Positions 18,713 through 27,555 of a stretch of 64,000 nucleotides of DNA are shown here, piece by piece (position 1 is the stretch's first letter; each line of letters begins with the position of its first letter). Below the pieces are notes generated by a model. The model did no database searches. It was not told the origin of the DNA and was given only the letters and a program-made list of their open reading frames with translations. Made by a program: the position numbers and the translations under genes. Source of the DNA: Candidatus Marinarcus aquaticus (GTDB lineage: Bacteria > Campylobacterota > Campylobacteria > Campylobacterales > Arcobacteraceae); the NCBI RefSeq assembly GCF_004116335.1, contig NZ_PDKN01000001.1, positions 186,001 to 250,000 on the forward strand, written 5' to 3'.

Positions 18713-19683
18713 TAGTCAAGCAATTTATGTAAAAATATATCTTTAATGGTCTGGTTCAAACCATTGCAGTTGAACATGATCAACTCACGATAATATTGTT
18801 GTAAATGTTGTGTGATAAGTATCGATTTTCCTCCATTTTGAATCATTGCCGTTGTAATGATTTTTTGTAAGAAGTGAAAAAGTTCTACTCTTAATACATC
18901 AAGTTCTTCTCCACTGTTGGAAGTTATAAATTGCTGTTTATACTCTTTAAGATGTTGGTGTGCAAAAGATTTTAAAGTAGTGTTGTCTATATGTTTGATG
19001 ACGCCACAACCTAATCCATATAGACTGTAATGAATTGTTTTTGAAACCGATTTGTTTTTAGTGTAGTTGCCAATAGGGTTAGAAGAGACAATGTTTTTTT
19101 CTTTAACAAAATACTCTTTGAGTTGAATGTTGACGGTGTTTAAGCCAAAGCCTACAAAAGTTTGTGGCGCTTCGCTTAAGATAAACCCTTTTTGCGGTTT
19201 GAATTTACTCATCACTTCATACTCTTGTCCATTAAAATGAAAACCAATTAAAAGACGCTCAAATATGTTATAACCACTGGCCCATGTGAGTGTACCATTG
19301 AGTCTGTAACCTCCGCGACATTTTGTTGCTTCAACTAAAGTTTCAGGTGCTCTTAAATGGTTGATGGCAATGCCACACTTTTTGTGAAAGTAGTGTTTTT
19401 TTCGTTTAAAATCATTTTTATTCATGATAGCATTGGCTGCTAAGATTTGTATGGCTAAAAAGGAAAGACTCCCTGAAATGGGTGTGAGTTTTTCAAAGAG
19501 TTGGAGTTTGAGTTGATGTTGCTCTTTGGTTTCAAAACCATACAGTGCAAAGAGTCTGTTCTTATACGCAATATCAAAAGCGAGTTTGAGTATTTTGGTA
19601 TTTGTATCAAGTTGTTCTATTGGCAGTTGCTTGATTTGTTTGAGGGTTTTCTCAATCTGTTTTAAATACTCTTTGTGTGTCAT
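18712..19683 (-). CDS. Divergent acyl-CoA-dehydrogenase-like protein
   Basis: A 323-residue protein. The middle region has the acyl-CoA dehydrogenase beta-domain look: GIAINHLRAPE, then GGYRLNGTLTWASGYN, where in the family the backbone binds flavin, and a helical N-terminal part with SGSLSFLAIQILAANAIM. It is shorter than typical acyl-CoA dehydrogenases (about 380) and I cannot identify the catalytic glutamate, so it may be a flavin monooxygenase-type relative or a non-catalytic homologue. The start overlaps the stop of the upstream 133-codon gene (ATGA-type), giving a three-gene operon with two small proteins of unknown role. Confidence 0.55.
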   Translation of the reverse strand: MTHKEYLKQIEKTLKQIKQLPIEQLDTNTKILKLAFDIAYKNRLFALYGFETKEQHQLKLQLFEKLTPISGSLSFLAIQILAANAIMNKNDFKRKKHYFHKKCGIAINHLRAPETLVEATKCRGGYRLNGTLTWASGYNIFERLLIGFHFNGQEYEVMSKFKPQKGFILSEAPQTFVGFGLNTVNIQLKEYFVKEKNIVSSNPIGNYTKNKSVSKTIHYSLYGLGCGVIKHIDNTTLKSFAHQHLKEYKQQFITSNSGEELDVLRVELFHFLQKIITTAMIQNGGKSILITQHLQQYYRELIMFNCNGLNQTIKDIFLHKLLD

Positions 19684-20081
19684 TGTTCCTTACAATTTTC
19701 CTCATATTTATCAAAAACATAGGTGTCTTCAATTTTGTTTATGGTTACACCATTTGCTTCACACAGATAACTTTTGTCTTCTTTGTGAATGAGGTATGAA
19801 AAGTTATAGATAAACTTATCTTTTGCATTTAACTGTTGGTTGTTTTGCAGTGTATAAGAAAGCTTGTCTATCTCAATATTGTGTGTTTGAAAATAGTGCT
19901 CTTTAAAGAGTTTTGGAAAAAACTCCTCTTTTTTATGGTCGTAAAAATTATAGCCCACAATGGTTACAACGACGATCATCATGAGTATCGTAAACTCTTT
20001 TTTTTCAAATCGGTCATTGATTTTATAAAGAACAAACACCACCAGTGCCAGTAGTATAATAAAGCCTAAAATATATTGCAT
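19680..20081 (-). CDS. Small two-helix membrane protein (133 aa)
   Basis: Two N-terminal hydrophobic helices (about residues 3-18 and 31-46) separated by a charged loop, then an 85-residue polar domain predicted outside the membrane, with two cysteines (C103 and C130) that could form a disulfide. No family is recognised. It overlaps its neighbours at both ends (by one base at 20081 and four bases at 19680-19683), so the three genes are translated as a unit. Confidence 0.65.
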   Translation of the reverse strand: MQYILGFIILLALVVFVLYKINDRFEKKEFTILMMIVVVTIVGYNFYDHKKEEFFPKLFKEHYFQTHNIEIDKLSYTLQNNQQLNAKDKFIYNFSYLIHKEDKSYLCEANGVTINKIEDTYVFDKYEENCKEQ

Positions 20082-20320
20082 CAGTTTTTTCCTGTTAATC
20101 TTTTTTTGAACTCTTCGGGTGAGAGGTAACGTGAACGGCTCTTTTGTATTGGAGTCGCTTTGGGTCGGTATTTTTCATTTTGTGGCAGGGAAGAAGAAAT
20201 AGGTTGAATCGTTGAATCTTCTGTTTGAACTTTCGTAATAAGTTCAGATTTCAGACTCTTTATAACATTCAAAACATTGTTGAGGTGATTATCGGGTACA
20301 TCCAAAATAATCTTTGCCAT
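20081..20320 (-). CDS. Small basic protein (79 aa), unknown function
   Basis: The N-terminus (AKIILDVPDNHLNNVLNVIK) looks like a beta strand plus helix, as in small antitoxin-type or DNA-binding proteins, but I cannot assign a family. The C-terminal half is basic and proline/serine-rich (PKATPIQKSRSRYLS). It is the first gene of the leftward three-gene operon, and its promoter must lie in the 117-nt divergent region shared with the TonB receptor gene. No toxin-like partner is evident: the next genes encode a membrane protein and an acyl-CoA-dehydrogenase-like protein. Confidence 0.6.
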   Translation of the reverse strand: MAKIILDVPDNHLNNVLNVIKSLKSELITKVQTEDSTIQPISSSLPQNEKYRPKATPIQKSRSRYLSPEEFKKRLTGKN

Positions 20321-20401
20321 AACTGCTCCTGTATTTTCGTGATTATATCATAGAACGATTTAATCCAACATAGAGAAGAATTAACAAACAATTAACATAC
20401 T

Positions 20402-20428
20402 TTTGAAATAATTGTCCAAATTATTCAA
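20402..20428 (+). promoter_or_regulatory. Imperfect palindrome upstream of the TonB receptor
   Basis: TTTGAAATAAT and ATTATTCAAA form a near-perfect inverted repeat (one extra base in the left arm) around a 7-nt centre, ending at the ribosome site of the receptor gene. The position suits a repressor operator for metal control. It is not a convincing match to a consensus Fur box. Confidence 0.35.
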
Positions 20429-20437
20429 AGGAAGAAG

Positions 20438-22411
20438 ATGAAAAAACGAGTCTATTTATCTCTCATTTGCACCTCCATATTAAGTGCCAATGAGATTACA
20501 ACACCAACAGTAAGTGTAAATGAAACAGTGACAAGTGAAGTGGTCAGTAATGTCAGCAGTGAAGATATTAAAAGTGCCGATTTAGCAGAGGCATTAAGTA
20601 AAAACCTACCTTCAATCTCTTTGATTCGACGAAGTGGGATTGCCAATGATATTTTGCTTCGAGGACAAAAACGAGATAACATCAACGTGACTATTGATGG
20701 GGCTAAGATTTATGGAGCGTGCCCAAATAGAATGGATCCACCAACTTCTCATGTGCTAAGTAACAACGTAGAGAGTGTCGTGGTATCAGAAGGTCCTTTT
20801 GATGTAGAAAATTTTGGTACATTAAGTGGGATTGTAAAAGTAGAGACCAAGAAGCCTAAAAAAGGGGTTCAAGGAGACATCAACTTCAACATGGGAAGCT
20901 TTGATTATAGAAAAGGAAGTGCTACAGTCAGCGGGGGAAATGATTTTGTAAGAGCTTTAGTATCTGTATCTACTGAAAGCAGTGATCAATATGAAGATGG
21001 GAATGGTGATACGCTCTATGAACAACAAAAAAAGCAAGATATAACGAATACTCGACGTTATAGTAAAGATTATGAAGATATGGAAGCGTATGAAAAAAGT
21101 ACACTTTTAACTAAACTCTATTTTAATCTTACGGATAATCAAGAGATTAATTTCTCATACACAGCTAACCGAAGTGACGATGTATTGTATGCCAATACTC
21201 CAATGGATGCTTTGTATGATGATTCTGACATCTATACTATTGGGTATAAAGCAGTTGATTTAGGTGCATTTTCAAAAGAGTTAAATATAGATTACTACTA
21301 TTCTAAAGTAGACCACCCTATGGCAACGACATACAGAAATAATGGTGCCATGGAGATGACGAACCACATGAAATCAAAAATGCGTGGGTTTAAAGTTAAA
21401 AACAGCACGGAGATTTCTGAGTCTTTGTTAACTTATGGGATTGATTTAAGTAAACGAACATGGGAAGGGGAGTACTATAACAAAATGAACCCATACATGG
21501 GGGACAGTATTCCAAGCACCGATACTAAAAACAAAGCTTTGTTTGCAAAGTTTGAGACACAATTTGGTGATTTAAGCGTGACAACGGGTGTTCGATATGA
21601 TGATACAGAGATTGAAACGGCAGGCAATCAAGATGATAATGATTACGATGGATTCTCAGGATACATCATGTCAACGTATGAAGCCAATGAAACCACAAAA
21701 TATTTTGCAGGAATCGGAAAATCGATGAGAGTTCCAGATGCAAGAGAGTTATACCTCTTAACCAGTGCAGGTGGAGTGACTGGAACACCTGATTTGGATG
21801 AAACAAAAAACTATGAGATTGATTTAGGATTTGAAAAAATCATAGGCAATTTCACGATTAAAACCAAAGCATTTTACTCTAAGCTTAAAGATTACATCTA
21901 TTTGAACACTTCAAATGCAAGCAATAAATTCGAAAATATCGATGCTAAAATCTATGGTTTAGATATCAGTGGGGCGTATTATGCAACCGATGAAATCTCT
22001 ATTGATTATGGTTTAGCATATCAAAGAGGGAAAAAAGATGAAGCCTTTGATGGTCAAAGTGATACAGACTTAGCAGATATTACACCACTTAAAGCCAACA
22101 TCGCATTTAATTATGAGTATGAGAAATCAAAATTTTCTGCTGAGGTTGTTGCTGCAAAATCATGGAGCAATTATGATGAAGATAATGGAGAACAAGCATT
22201 AGGTGGATATGGAATTTTAAACTTAAAATATAACCAAGAGTTATCAAAACATTTTGATATTACTTTAGGAGTAGATAACGTATTGGATAAAACCTATGCA
22301 GTTTCAAATAGCTATGCAGACTTGACGCTTATCAGTGCAGGAACAACAGAAGCAATGCTTCTAAATGAACCAGGACGATACGCTTACTTTAACTTGAAAT
22401 TCAAGTTTTAA
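20438..22411 (+). CDS. TonB-dependent outer membrane receptor, putative copper receptor
   Basis: A 657-residue TonB-dependent transporter: signal peptide ending about residue 17 (SAN), plug domain (about 25-135), 22-strand barrel, and a C-terminal aromatic residue (FKF). The plug motif at residues 93-104 (GACPNRMDPPTS) matches the OprC/NosA copper-receptor family, in which a Cys and a Met four residues later (C95 and M99 here) bind copper. A His-Met pair (TNHM) in the barrel may supply further ligands. Energised uptake needs TonB-ExbBD, not present here. It is monocistronic with a terminator after the stop. The copper assignment rests on the motif alone. Confidence 0.8.
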   Translation: MKKRVYLSLICTSILSANEITTPTVSVNETVTSEVVSNVSSEDIKSADLAEALSKNLPSISLIRRSGIANDILLRGQKRDNINVTIDGAKIYGACPNRMDPPTSHVLSNNVESVVVSEGPFDVENFGTLSGIVKVETKKPKKGVQGDINFNMGSFDYRKGSATVSGGNDFVRALVSVSTESSDQYEDGNGDTLYEQQKKQDITNTRRYSKDYEDMEAYEKSTLLTKLYFNLTDNQEINFSYTANRSDDVLYANTPMDALYDDSDIYTIGYKAVDLGAFSKELNIDYYYSKVDHPMATTYRNNGAMEMTNHMKSKMRGFKVKNSTEISESLLTYGIDLSKRTWEGEYYNKMNPYMGDSIPSTDTKNKALFAKFETQFGDLSVTTGVRYDDTEIETAGNQDDNDYDGFSGYIMSTYEANETTKYFAGIGKSMRVPDARELYLLTSAGGVTGTPDLDETKNYEIDLGFEKIIGNFTIKTKAFYSKLKDYIYLNTSNASNKFENIDAKIYGLDISGAYYATDEISIDYGLAYQRGKKDEAFDGQSDTDLADITPLKANIAFNYEYEKSKFSAEVVAAKSWSNYDEDNGEQALGGYGILNLKYNQELSKHFDITLGVDNVLDKTYAVSNSYADLTLISAGTTEAMLLNEPGRYAYFNLKFKF

Positions 22412-22422
22412 TAGAAGCTATC

Positions 22423-22453
22423 TTGACTAAAAGAGGTTTGCTCTTTTAGTCAA
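22423..22453. terminator. Bidirectional terminator after the TonB receptor
   Basis: A 13-bp perfect stem (22423-22435 with 22441-22453, 5-nt loop). It overlaps the stop codon of the convergent HD-domain gene and has A/T-rich flanks on both sides. Confidence 0.8.
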
Positions 22454-23675
22454 AGTCAATACGCGCTTGCGTTTGACCTGTGGTACCAAAATAGTGGTCC
22501 ACATCACTTCCAATGGCTTGGAAATCAACGGTTTCAATGGTTTTAAGCCCTTTTACAATCTCTTTTTTCCCTGTAATTAAATCATTGGATTTAATTCCAT
22601 GTGAAATAGAGAGACTTGCTTCCACAAAAGCAGAGAGTTTATCACACTGTTTGAGTGCTTTTCCATCAATCCCATTGTACTTATCAGAATTATACGCAGC
22701 CAAACCATTGTCAACTACTTTGATTCCATTTTGATTAATCTTATCCAAAAACTCATCTTTTACGCCATCATACAATCCTAAATAATAAGCAAATTCTGGA
22801 CGTATTTTTTCAGGAACACACGGCATGATGTCATCTTCAATTTTGATGATTTCATACTCACTGATGATATCTGAAAGCTCATCTACACTGTATTTCACTG
22901 GTGAAATGATGTCTCGTGTGAGTGCTTCTGGAAGGTCATGAAAGAGTGCAGTGAAAAAGTTATTCTCTATTCGTTTATCACAAGCATTCACTTCCAGTGA
23001 GTAGAAGTATCCAAAGAGTGCCACAGTGAGCATGTGCCCAAGTACTGAAGTCTCTGGGATTCTTGGTGTTTGTGCCCAACGCTTTTGAAATCGTAAACGT
23101 CCACTTAAATCAATAAGCCTAGAGAGCTTTTTATTCAGTGCAATTTTACGTACACTGATGAGTTCATAATAGTCTTCAATCTCCTCTTCAACACTCTTTT
23201 TAACATCTTCAATGTCATTTAAAAAAGCACTGGTTTGATAGACAATTGAGAATTCCCATTTTGTAGAGATATATGAAGCGGCTTTTAAAATAAAGCGCTC
23301 TTTTTCATACATTTTTGGATCATTGAGATACTCTTCAAACTTATTTAAAAAGTTACCGCTGTCAATATCTTCAATGGAGTCTTTCAGTTTTGAAATCACC
23401 CATGCATTGATTTCAGGTGCTTTTTTTTGTAGTGCTTTCCTGAAAACATCGGGTCTGATATCTGTAACAACCACACGTCTTAAGAATTCAAAAATACCTG
23501 CTTCAATCAGGTGCGTCATGTTGACACCATCTTCTAACTTAGCAATAAAATAAGCGATGATAAACTTGTGTGCTTGTTTGTCCAACTCAACAAGTTCAAC
23601 CATTCTTGGATAGTCATTCCACCGTTGAATGGAAGCAGAAGAAAATATATAATCAATAATTTTAGGGTTAAGCAT
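22446..23675 (-). CDS. HD-domain protein
   Basis: A 409-residue soluble protein. The C-terminal half has an HD phosphohydrolase pattern: a histidine at VLGHMLTV, the HD pair in ALFHDLPEALTRDI, and a downstream aspartate region (ECDKLSAFVEA-like, here KQCDKLSAF). This layout resembles YfbR/COG1896 5'-nucleotidase-type HD proteins, fused to an N-terminal helical domain of about 170 residues whose role is unknown. Its ATG overlaps the stop of a 38-codon membrane-protein gene (TAATG), so the two are coupled. The substrate is unknown. Confidence 0.7.
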   Translation of the reverse strand: MLNPKIIDYIFSSASIQRWNDYPRMVELVELDKQAHKFIIAYFIAKLEDGVNMTHLIEAGIFEFLRRVVVTDIRPDVFRKALQKKAPEINAWVISKLKDSIEDIDSGNFLNKFEEYLNDPKMYEKERFILKAASYISTKWEFSIVYQTSAFLNDIEDVKKSVEEEIEDYYELISVRKIALNKKLSRLIDLSGRLRFQKRWAQTPRIPETSVLGHMLTVALFGYFYSLEVNACDKRIENNFFTALFHDLPEALTRDIISPVKYSVDELSDIISEYEIIKIEDDIMPCVPEKIRPEFAYYLGLYDGVKDEFLDKINQNGIKVVDNGLAAYNSDKYNGIDGKALKQCDKLSAFVEASLSISHGIKSNDLITGKKEIVKGLKTIETVDFQAIGSDVDHYFGTTGQTQARIDFD

Positions 23676-23791
23676 TACTCTTCATCTTCTAAAGGAGCTG
23701 AATCTTTTGCAAAAAACATCATCTTCTTACCTAAAAGCATTAAGCCAACAACGGTAAAAACGACTAAATATGCCATCCAATCTTCTCTCAT
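23675..23791 (-). CDS. Small membrane protein (38 aa) coupled to the HD gene
   Basis: A 38-codon frame starting at ATG 23791 with an AAAGGA ribosome site upstream and ending in TAA that overlaps the HD gene's ATG by one base. It has one transmembrane helix (WMAYLVVFTVVGLMLLG) and an acidic tail (APLEDEE). It resembles short single-span subunits such as CcoQ in shape only; no family can be assigned. The tight overlap and good ribosome site argue that it is translated. Confidence 0.55.
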   Translation of the reverse strand: MREDWMAYLVVFTVVGLMLLGKKMMFFAKDSAPLEDEE

Positions 23792-23919
23792 GGCGTGTCC
23801 TTTTTTTATTTTCATTATCACATAATATTGATAAATAGGCGCTTACAATAAATTTTTTTTATTTTTGACGCAAAATGAAAAAAATGATGTATTATTCCAA
23901 AAAAATATAAGGAAAAAAA

Positions 23920-24900
23920 TTGGCATCTATTCAAATAGGTCAACACACATTAAAAAGTTTTGATATCACAACCAAAGAGACCATGCAACACTATTTAAAA
24001 GAGCTCTCTTCAGATATCAGTGACTATACATTTGCCGCAAACTTTATCTGGTTATCAAACTCAACTGGGTTTTTTGCCATCATTGAAGATTGCTTTTGTC
24101 TTTTTGCTTTAAGTGGCGGAGAACTTGCAATGTTGTTGCCACCTATTGGTAAAAAAGAGTATCAACACAAAGCAATTTTAGAGTGTTTTAAAATCATGAA
24201 TGAAAACAACAGTTCCCTTTATTACTCAAAGATTGAGTATGTGGATGAAAGAATGCTTGAAAATTTCGTGGAGTCATTAGAAGAGGGTACGGTTATCTTT
24301 GATGCATTGCAAGATTATGTTATTGAGAAAAAGCTGGTGGATTATATTTACAGCAGTGATAAACTCATTGAGCTTAAAGGAAAAGCGTTTCACTCAAAAC
24401 GAAATGAGATTAATAAATTCAATATTGTCTACTCAGATTATGAGATTGTACGCTTAAATGCTCAAGAGCATAGTGTGCAAATCATGCAACTGTTTAACAA
24501 ATGGGTCAGTGATAGGATTAAGTATATGCCAAAAGAAGAAGCTGATATTTTCTTAGATGGTATTTTCCAAGAGAAACATGCCGTACAACGAATGTTGAAG
24601 TTTTTTGATGAGTTAAACTTGATTGGAATTGTCATTTATATCAATGGTGAGATTAAAGGGTTTACCGTGGGTGAGAAAATCAACGAAACCACTTCAAGTG
24701 TGATCATTGAAAAAACAGACTTTGAGGTTCTTGGGTGTGCACAGTTTATTTTCAGAGAGTTTTCAAAACTCTTAAAAGAGTATTATGGAACAGAGTATAT
24801 CAACATTGGAGATGACATGGGATTTGAAAACTTGAAAAAAGTAAAAATGTCATACCGACCAGACCGATTGATTCCTAAGTATACCATTTACCAAAAATGA
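23920..24900 (+). CDS. DUF2156 family protein
   Basis: A 326-residue protein with two GNAT-like folds, as in the C-terminal domain of phosphatidylglycerol lysyltransferase (DUF2156). Features are HSKRNEINKF near 155-165 (the conserved K-R-N motif), the GEIKGFTVGEKI strand, and the C-terminal ending KMSYRPDRLIPKYTIY. The start is TTG with AAGGA 7 nt upstream. It overlaps the following acetyltransferase gene by four bases, suggesting related acyl or aminoacyl transfer. No MprF-type flippase domain is present. Confidence 0.78.
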   Translation: MASIQIGQHTLKSFDITTKETMQHYLKELSSDISDYTFAANFIWLSNSTGFFAIIEDCFCLFALSGGELAMLLPPIGKKEYQHKAILECFKIMNENNSSLYYSKIEYVDERMLENFVESLEEGTVIFDALQDYVIEKKLVDYIYSSDKLIELKGKAFHSKRNEINKFNIVYSDYEIVRLNAQEHSVQIMQLFNKWVSDRIKYMPKEEADIFLDGIFQEKHAVQRMLKFFDELNLIGIVIYINGEIKGFTVGEKINETTSSVIIEKTDFEVLGCAQFIFREFSKLLKEYYGTEYINIGDDMGFENLKKVKMSYRPDRLIPKYTIYQK

Positions 24901-25319
24901 TAATAGAAAAAACGTACGCTTATGATGTACAAGCGTTACATCAAATTGAGCAAGAGGTGTTTTTAAACGAGCCTTTTGCTTTGAGTCAAGCCTCTTTTTA
25001 TTATCATGTGAAAAAAGGCATGCTCTATAAAGCAGTATTGGATGGGGTAATCGTAGGATATATTTTATGGTTACGACGAAAAAACTCTTATCGTCTTTAT
25101 TCTTTGGCCATTAAACCTGAGTATCGAGGTCAAAATATTGCTTCTCAGTTATTAAGTGAAAGCTTAAAAATGTTGGATAAACACACATTTACTTTAGAGG
25201 TTCGAAAGAGTAACAGTAAAGCGATTGCTTTGTATGAAAAGTTTGGATTTAAAATAAAAAAAGAGTTGAACTCTTATTATGACAATGAAGATGGATTGTG
25301 GATGAAACTAGAGAGATAA
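24897..25319 (+). CDS. GNAT-family N-acetyltransferase (RimI-like)
   Basis: A 140-residue single-domain acetyltransferase with the acetyl-CoA loop PEYRGQNIASQLL and the C-terminal LEVRKSNSKAIALYEKFGFK that typifies RimI-type N-alpha acetyltransferases. Its target may be a protein N-terminus, but this is not certain. It begins inside the stop region of the DUF2156 gene (ATGA-type overlap), so it is coupled to it. Confidence 0.82.
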   Translation: MIIEKTYAYDVQALHQIEQEVFLNEPFALSQASFYYHVKKGMLYKAVLDGVIVGYILWLRRKNSYRLYSLAIKPEYRGQNIASQLLSESLKMLDKHTFTLEVRKSNSKAIALYEKFGFKIKKELNSYYDNEDGLWMKLER

Positions 25320-25331
25320 AATCTCTTTAGT

Positions 25332-25781
25332 TTATGCTCTACAACTTCCAAAAAGGTTATTGATTTTCTCTACACGTTTTGTGTGTCGTCCCCCTTCAAA
25401 AGAGGCTTTACACCATGCATCAACAATGGCTTCAACCATGCCATAACCACTCACTCGTTCACCTAAGCAAATAACATTGGCATCGTTGTGTTCTCGGGCC
25501 ATTTTTGCTGAGTATTCGTTATGGCAAAGGGCTGCTCGAATACCATCAAATTTATTCGCAGCCATAGACATACCAATTCCAGAACCACAAATTAAAATAC
25601 CTTTGCTTCCTTCATTGGCTAAAACTTCTTGACATACTTTTGCAGCAAAATCAGGGTAGTCCACTCTATCTTTTGTGTTGGGACCTAAGTCGATCACTTC
25701 ATGACCTTTTTTTTCAAAAAGTTCTTTTACATAAGCTTTGATATCAATACCTGCATGGTCTGCACCAATATAATAAGTCAT
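25332..25781 (-). CDS. rpiB: Ribose-5-phosphate isomerase B
   Basis: It interconverts ribose-5-phosphate and ribulose-5-phosphate in the pentose phosphate pathway. The 149 residues show the LacAB/RpiB signature: GADHAGIDIK, DLGPNTKDRVDYPDFA, and CGSGIGMSMAANKFDGIRAA. It is the last gene of a leftward folD-lepB-rpiB operon with one-base overlaps. Confidence 0.95.
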   Translation of the reverse strand: MTYYIGADHAGIDIKAYVKELFEKKGHEVIDLGPNTKDRVDYPDFAAKVCQEVLANEGSKGILICGSGIGMSMAANKFDGIRAALCHNEYSAKMAREHNDANVICLGERVSGYGMVEAIVDAWCKASFEGGRHTKRVEKINNLFGSCRA

Positions 25782-26566
25782 TAATATATCCCTTCTTTGT
25801 GTTCTATTTTTATCTCTTTTCCGAACATCTCATCTTCGATGCCCTCAATGCTTCTAAAAATTCGGTTCCATCTGATCTCTTTGTTCTCATCCCATGAGAA
25901 GTAGATAAACCAAGGTTTTCCTACAATATGTTTGTATTGTACTGTACCCCAAAATCGTGAGTCGTTAGAGTGGTCACGGTTATCACCCATCATAAAGTAT
26001 TCCCCCTCAGGTACTTCCACAGGCAACATATCAAAGAGTTGATACGGTGTTAAGCCATCTTTAACCACACTTGGGTCATTGTGAATCCCTGGGTGCTCTT
26101 TTTTATATGGGTCCACAATCCACATTTTTCCCATGATAGAAAGAATGCTCTCTTTGTCATAGTTTTTAAGCACATACTCATTTCCCTCTTTTGGGTGTAA
26201 AAGCAGATGTTTGTCTTTCATTGCAATCAAGTCTCCACCTGTTGCAACCAGACGTTTAACATAGTGAATGGCTTCATTGTGCGGGTATCTGAAAACTACG
26301 ATATCTCCTCTTTGAGGTTTATCACCTTCAATTAGGTGTCCATTGTCATTAAAATCAGGCAGTACTTTGATTTCAAGCCAAGGAATTCGTGGTGTTGGAA
26401 TCCCGTATGAAAACTTCTTTACAAACAACATGTCTCCAATAAGAAGTGTGTTTTTCATACTTCCACTTGGGATAACAAAAGCTTGAGCAACAAAGAAGAT
26501 GATGGTTAATACAATGATTATCGTCCCCGTCCAAGAAGAGGACCATCGGTAAATTTTATTGAGCAT
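25781..26566 (-). CDS. lepB: Signal peptidase I
   Basis: The membrane protease that removes Sec and Tat signal peptides. The 261-residue protein has one N-terminal transmembrane helix (about 14-32), catalytic S36 in IPSGSMKNT, the general base lysine K104 in HYVKRLVA, and box E GDNRDHSNDSRFWG. It is translationally coupled to folD upstream and rpiB downstream through one-base overlaps. Confidence 0.95.
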   Translation of the reverse strand: MLNKIYRWSSSWTGTIIIVLTIIFFVAQAFVIPSGSMKNTLLIGDMLFVKKFSYGIPTPRIPWLEIKVLPDFNDNGHLIEGDKPQRGDIVVFRYPHNEAIHYVKRLVATGGDLIAMKDKHLLLHPKEGNEYVLKNYDKESILSIMGKMWIVDPYKKEHPGIHNDPSVVKDGLTPYQLFDMLPVEVPEGEYFMMGDNRDHSNDSRFWGTVQYKHIVGKPWFIYFSWDENKEIRWNRIFRSIEGIEDEMFGKEIKIEHKEGIY

Positions 26567-27423
26567 TATTTTTCTCGGCTTTCTCTCATTTTTGCAGCTT
26601 TAATGGTGTTCTTTAAAAGCATGGCAATGGTCATTGGTCCCACTCCACCAGGTACTGGAGTAATGTATGAACATTTAGGAGCAACGTTTTCAAAATCAAC
26701 GTCACCTACAAGTTTACCATTGTCTAATCGGTTAATACCAATATCCACAACAATCGCTCCCTCTTTTACCATGTCCTCTTTAATCAAGTTAACAACCCCA
26801 GCTCCCACACAAATAATGTCGGCTTTGCTTGTATGAGCTTTTAAATCTTTTGTGTAAATATGGCAAGTGGTCACAGTGGCATTGGCATTTAATAAAAGCG
26901 TTCCCATTGGTTTTCCTACAATATCACTGGCACCCACAACACACACATCTTTTCCTTGTGGGTCAATGTTGTACTCTTTTAAAAGTTCCATCACTCCATA
27001 AGGCGTTGCAGGAACAAACGCATCCAATCCAGATGTCATTCGTCCTACGTTGTATGCATGGAAACCATCCACATCTTTTTTAGGATCAATGGCTTCTAAA
27101 ATTGCAGTTGTGTCAATATGTTTTGGAAGGGGCAATTGCACTAAAATACCATCAATATTTGGATTTTTATTCATCATTGAAAGAATTTCTAAAATAGATT
27201 CTTGAGAGATCGTTTCAGGCATTTCATGAACAATAGAGTAAATACCTGCATCTTTACATGCCTTACTTTTCATACCTACGTATGCAGCACTTGCAGGGTC
27301 ATTCCCCACTAAAATTACAGCAAGTCCAGGTGTGATATTCTTTTCAGCCTGTAGTTTTTGTGTCTCTAGTTTGACCTCTTCTTTGATTTTTTGCGATAAT
27401 GCTTTTCCATCAAGTATATTCAT
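26566..27423 (-). CDS. folD: Bifunctional methylenetetrahydrofolate dehydrogenase/cyclohydrolase
   Basis: It converts 5,10-methylene-THF to 10-formyl-THF. The 285-residue protein has the catalytic tyrosine and lysine spaced as in FolD (Y48 and K52 in AAYVGMK), the DGILVQLPLP motif, and the C-terminal PVPGGVGPMTIAMLL. First gene of the folD-lepB-rpiB operon. Its metabolic partner glyA lies elsewhere in this window. Confidence 0.95.
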   Translation of the reverse strand: MNILDGKALSQKIKEEVKLETQKLQAEKNITPGLAVILVGNDPASAAYVGMKSKACKDAGIYSIVHEMPETISQESILEILSMMNKNPNIDGILVQLPLPKHIDTTAILEAIDPKKDVDGFHAYNVGRMTSGLDAFVPATPYGVMELLKEYNIDPQGKDVCVVGASDIVGKPMGTLLLNANATVTTCHIYTKDLKAHTSKADIICVGAGVVNLIKEDMVKEGAIVVDIGINRLDNGKLVGDVDFENVAPKCSYITPVPGGVGPMTIAMLLKNTIKAAKMRESREK

Positions 27424-27498
27424 TCGTTTAAGACCTTAAGTTTTGTTTTTAAGGCAATATATTAACGAAAAAGAGGTTATGAATAGGTTAATAAAATC

Positions 27499-27525
27499 TT
27501 GTGTTAATTTTTTTGAAGTTATAAT
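27499..27525 (+). promoter_or_regulatory. Possible promoter of the cytochrome c gene
   Basis: TATAAT at 27520-27525 with TTGTGT at 27499-27504 (15-nt spacer, shorter than optimal), 30 nt before the ATG. The rest of this 132-nt divergent region holds only a weak ATTAAGG-type hairpin near 27434-27455. Confidence 0.4.
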
Positions 27526-27555
27526 AGCACTTATCAAACATAACCAAAGGTTCCA

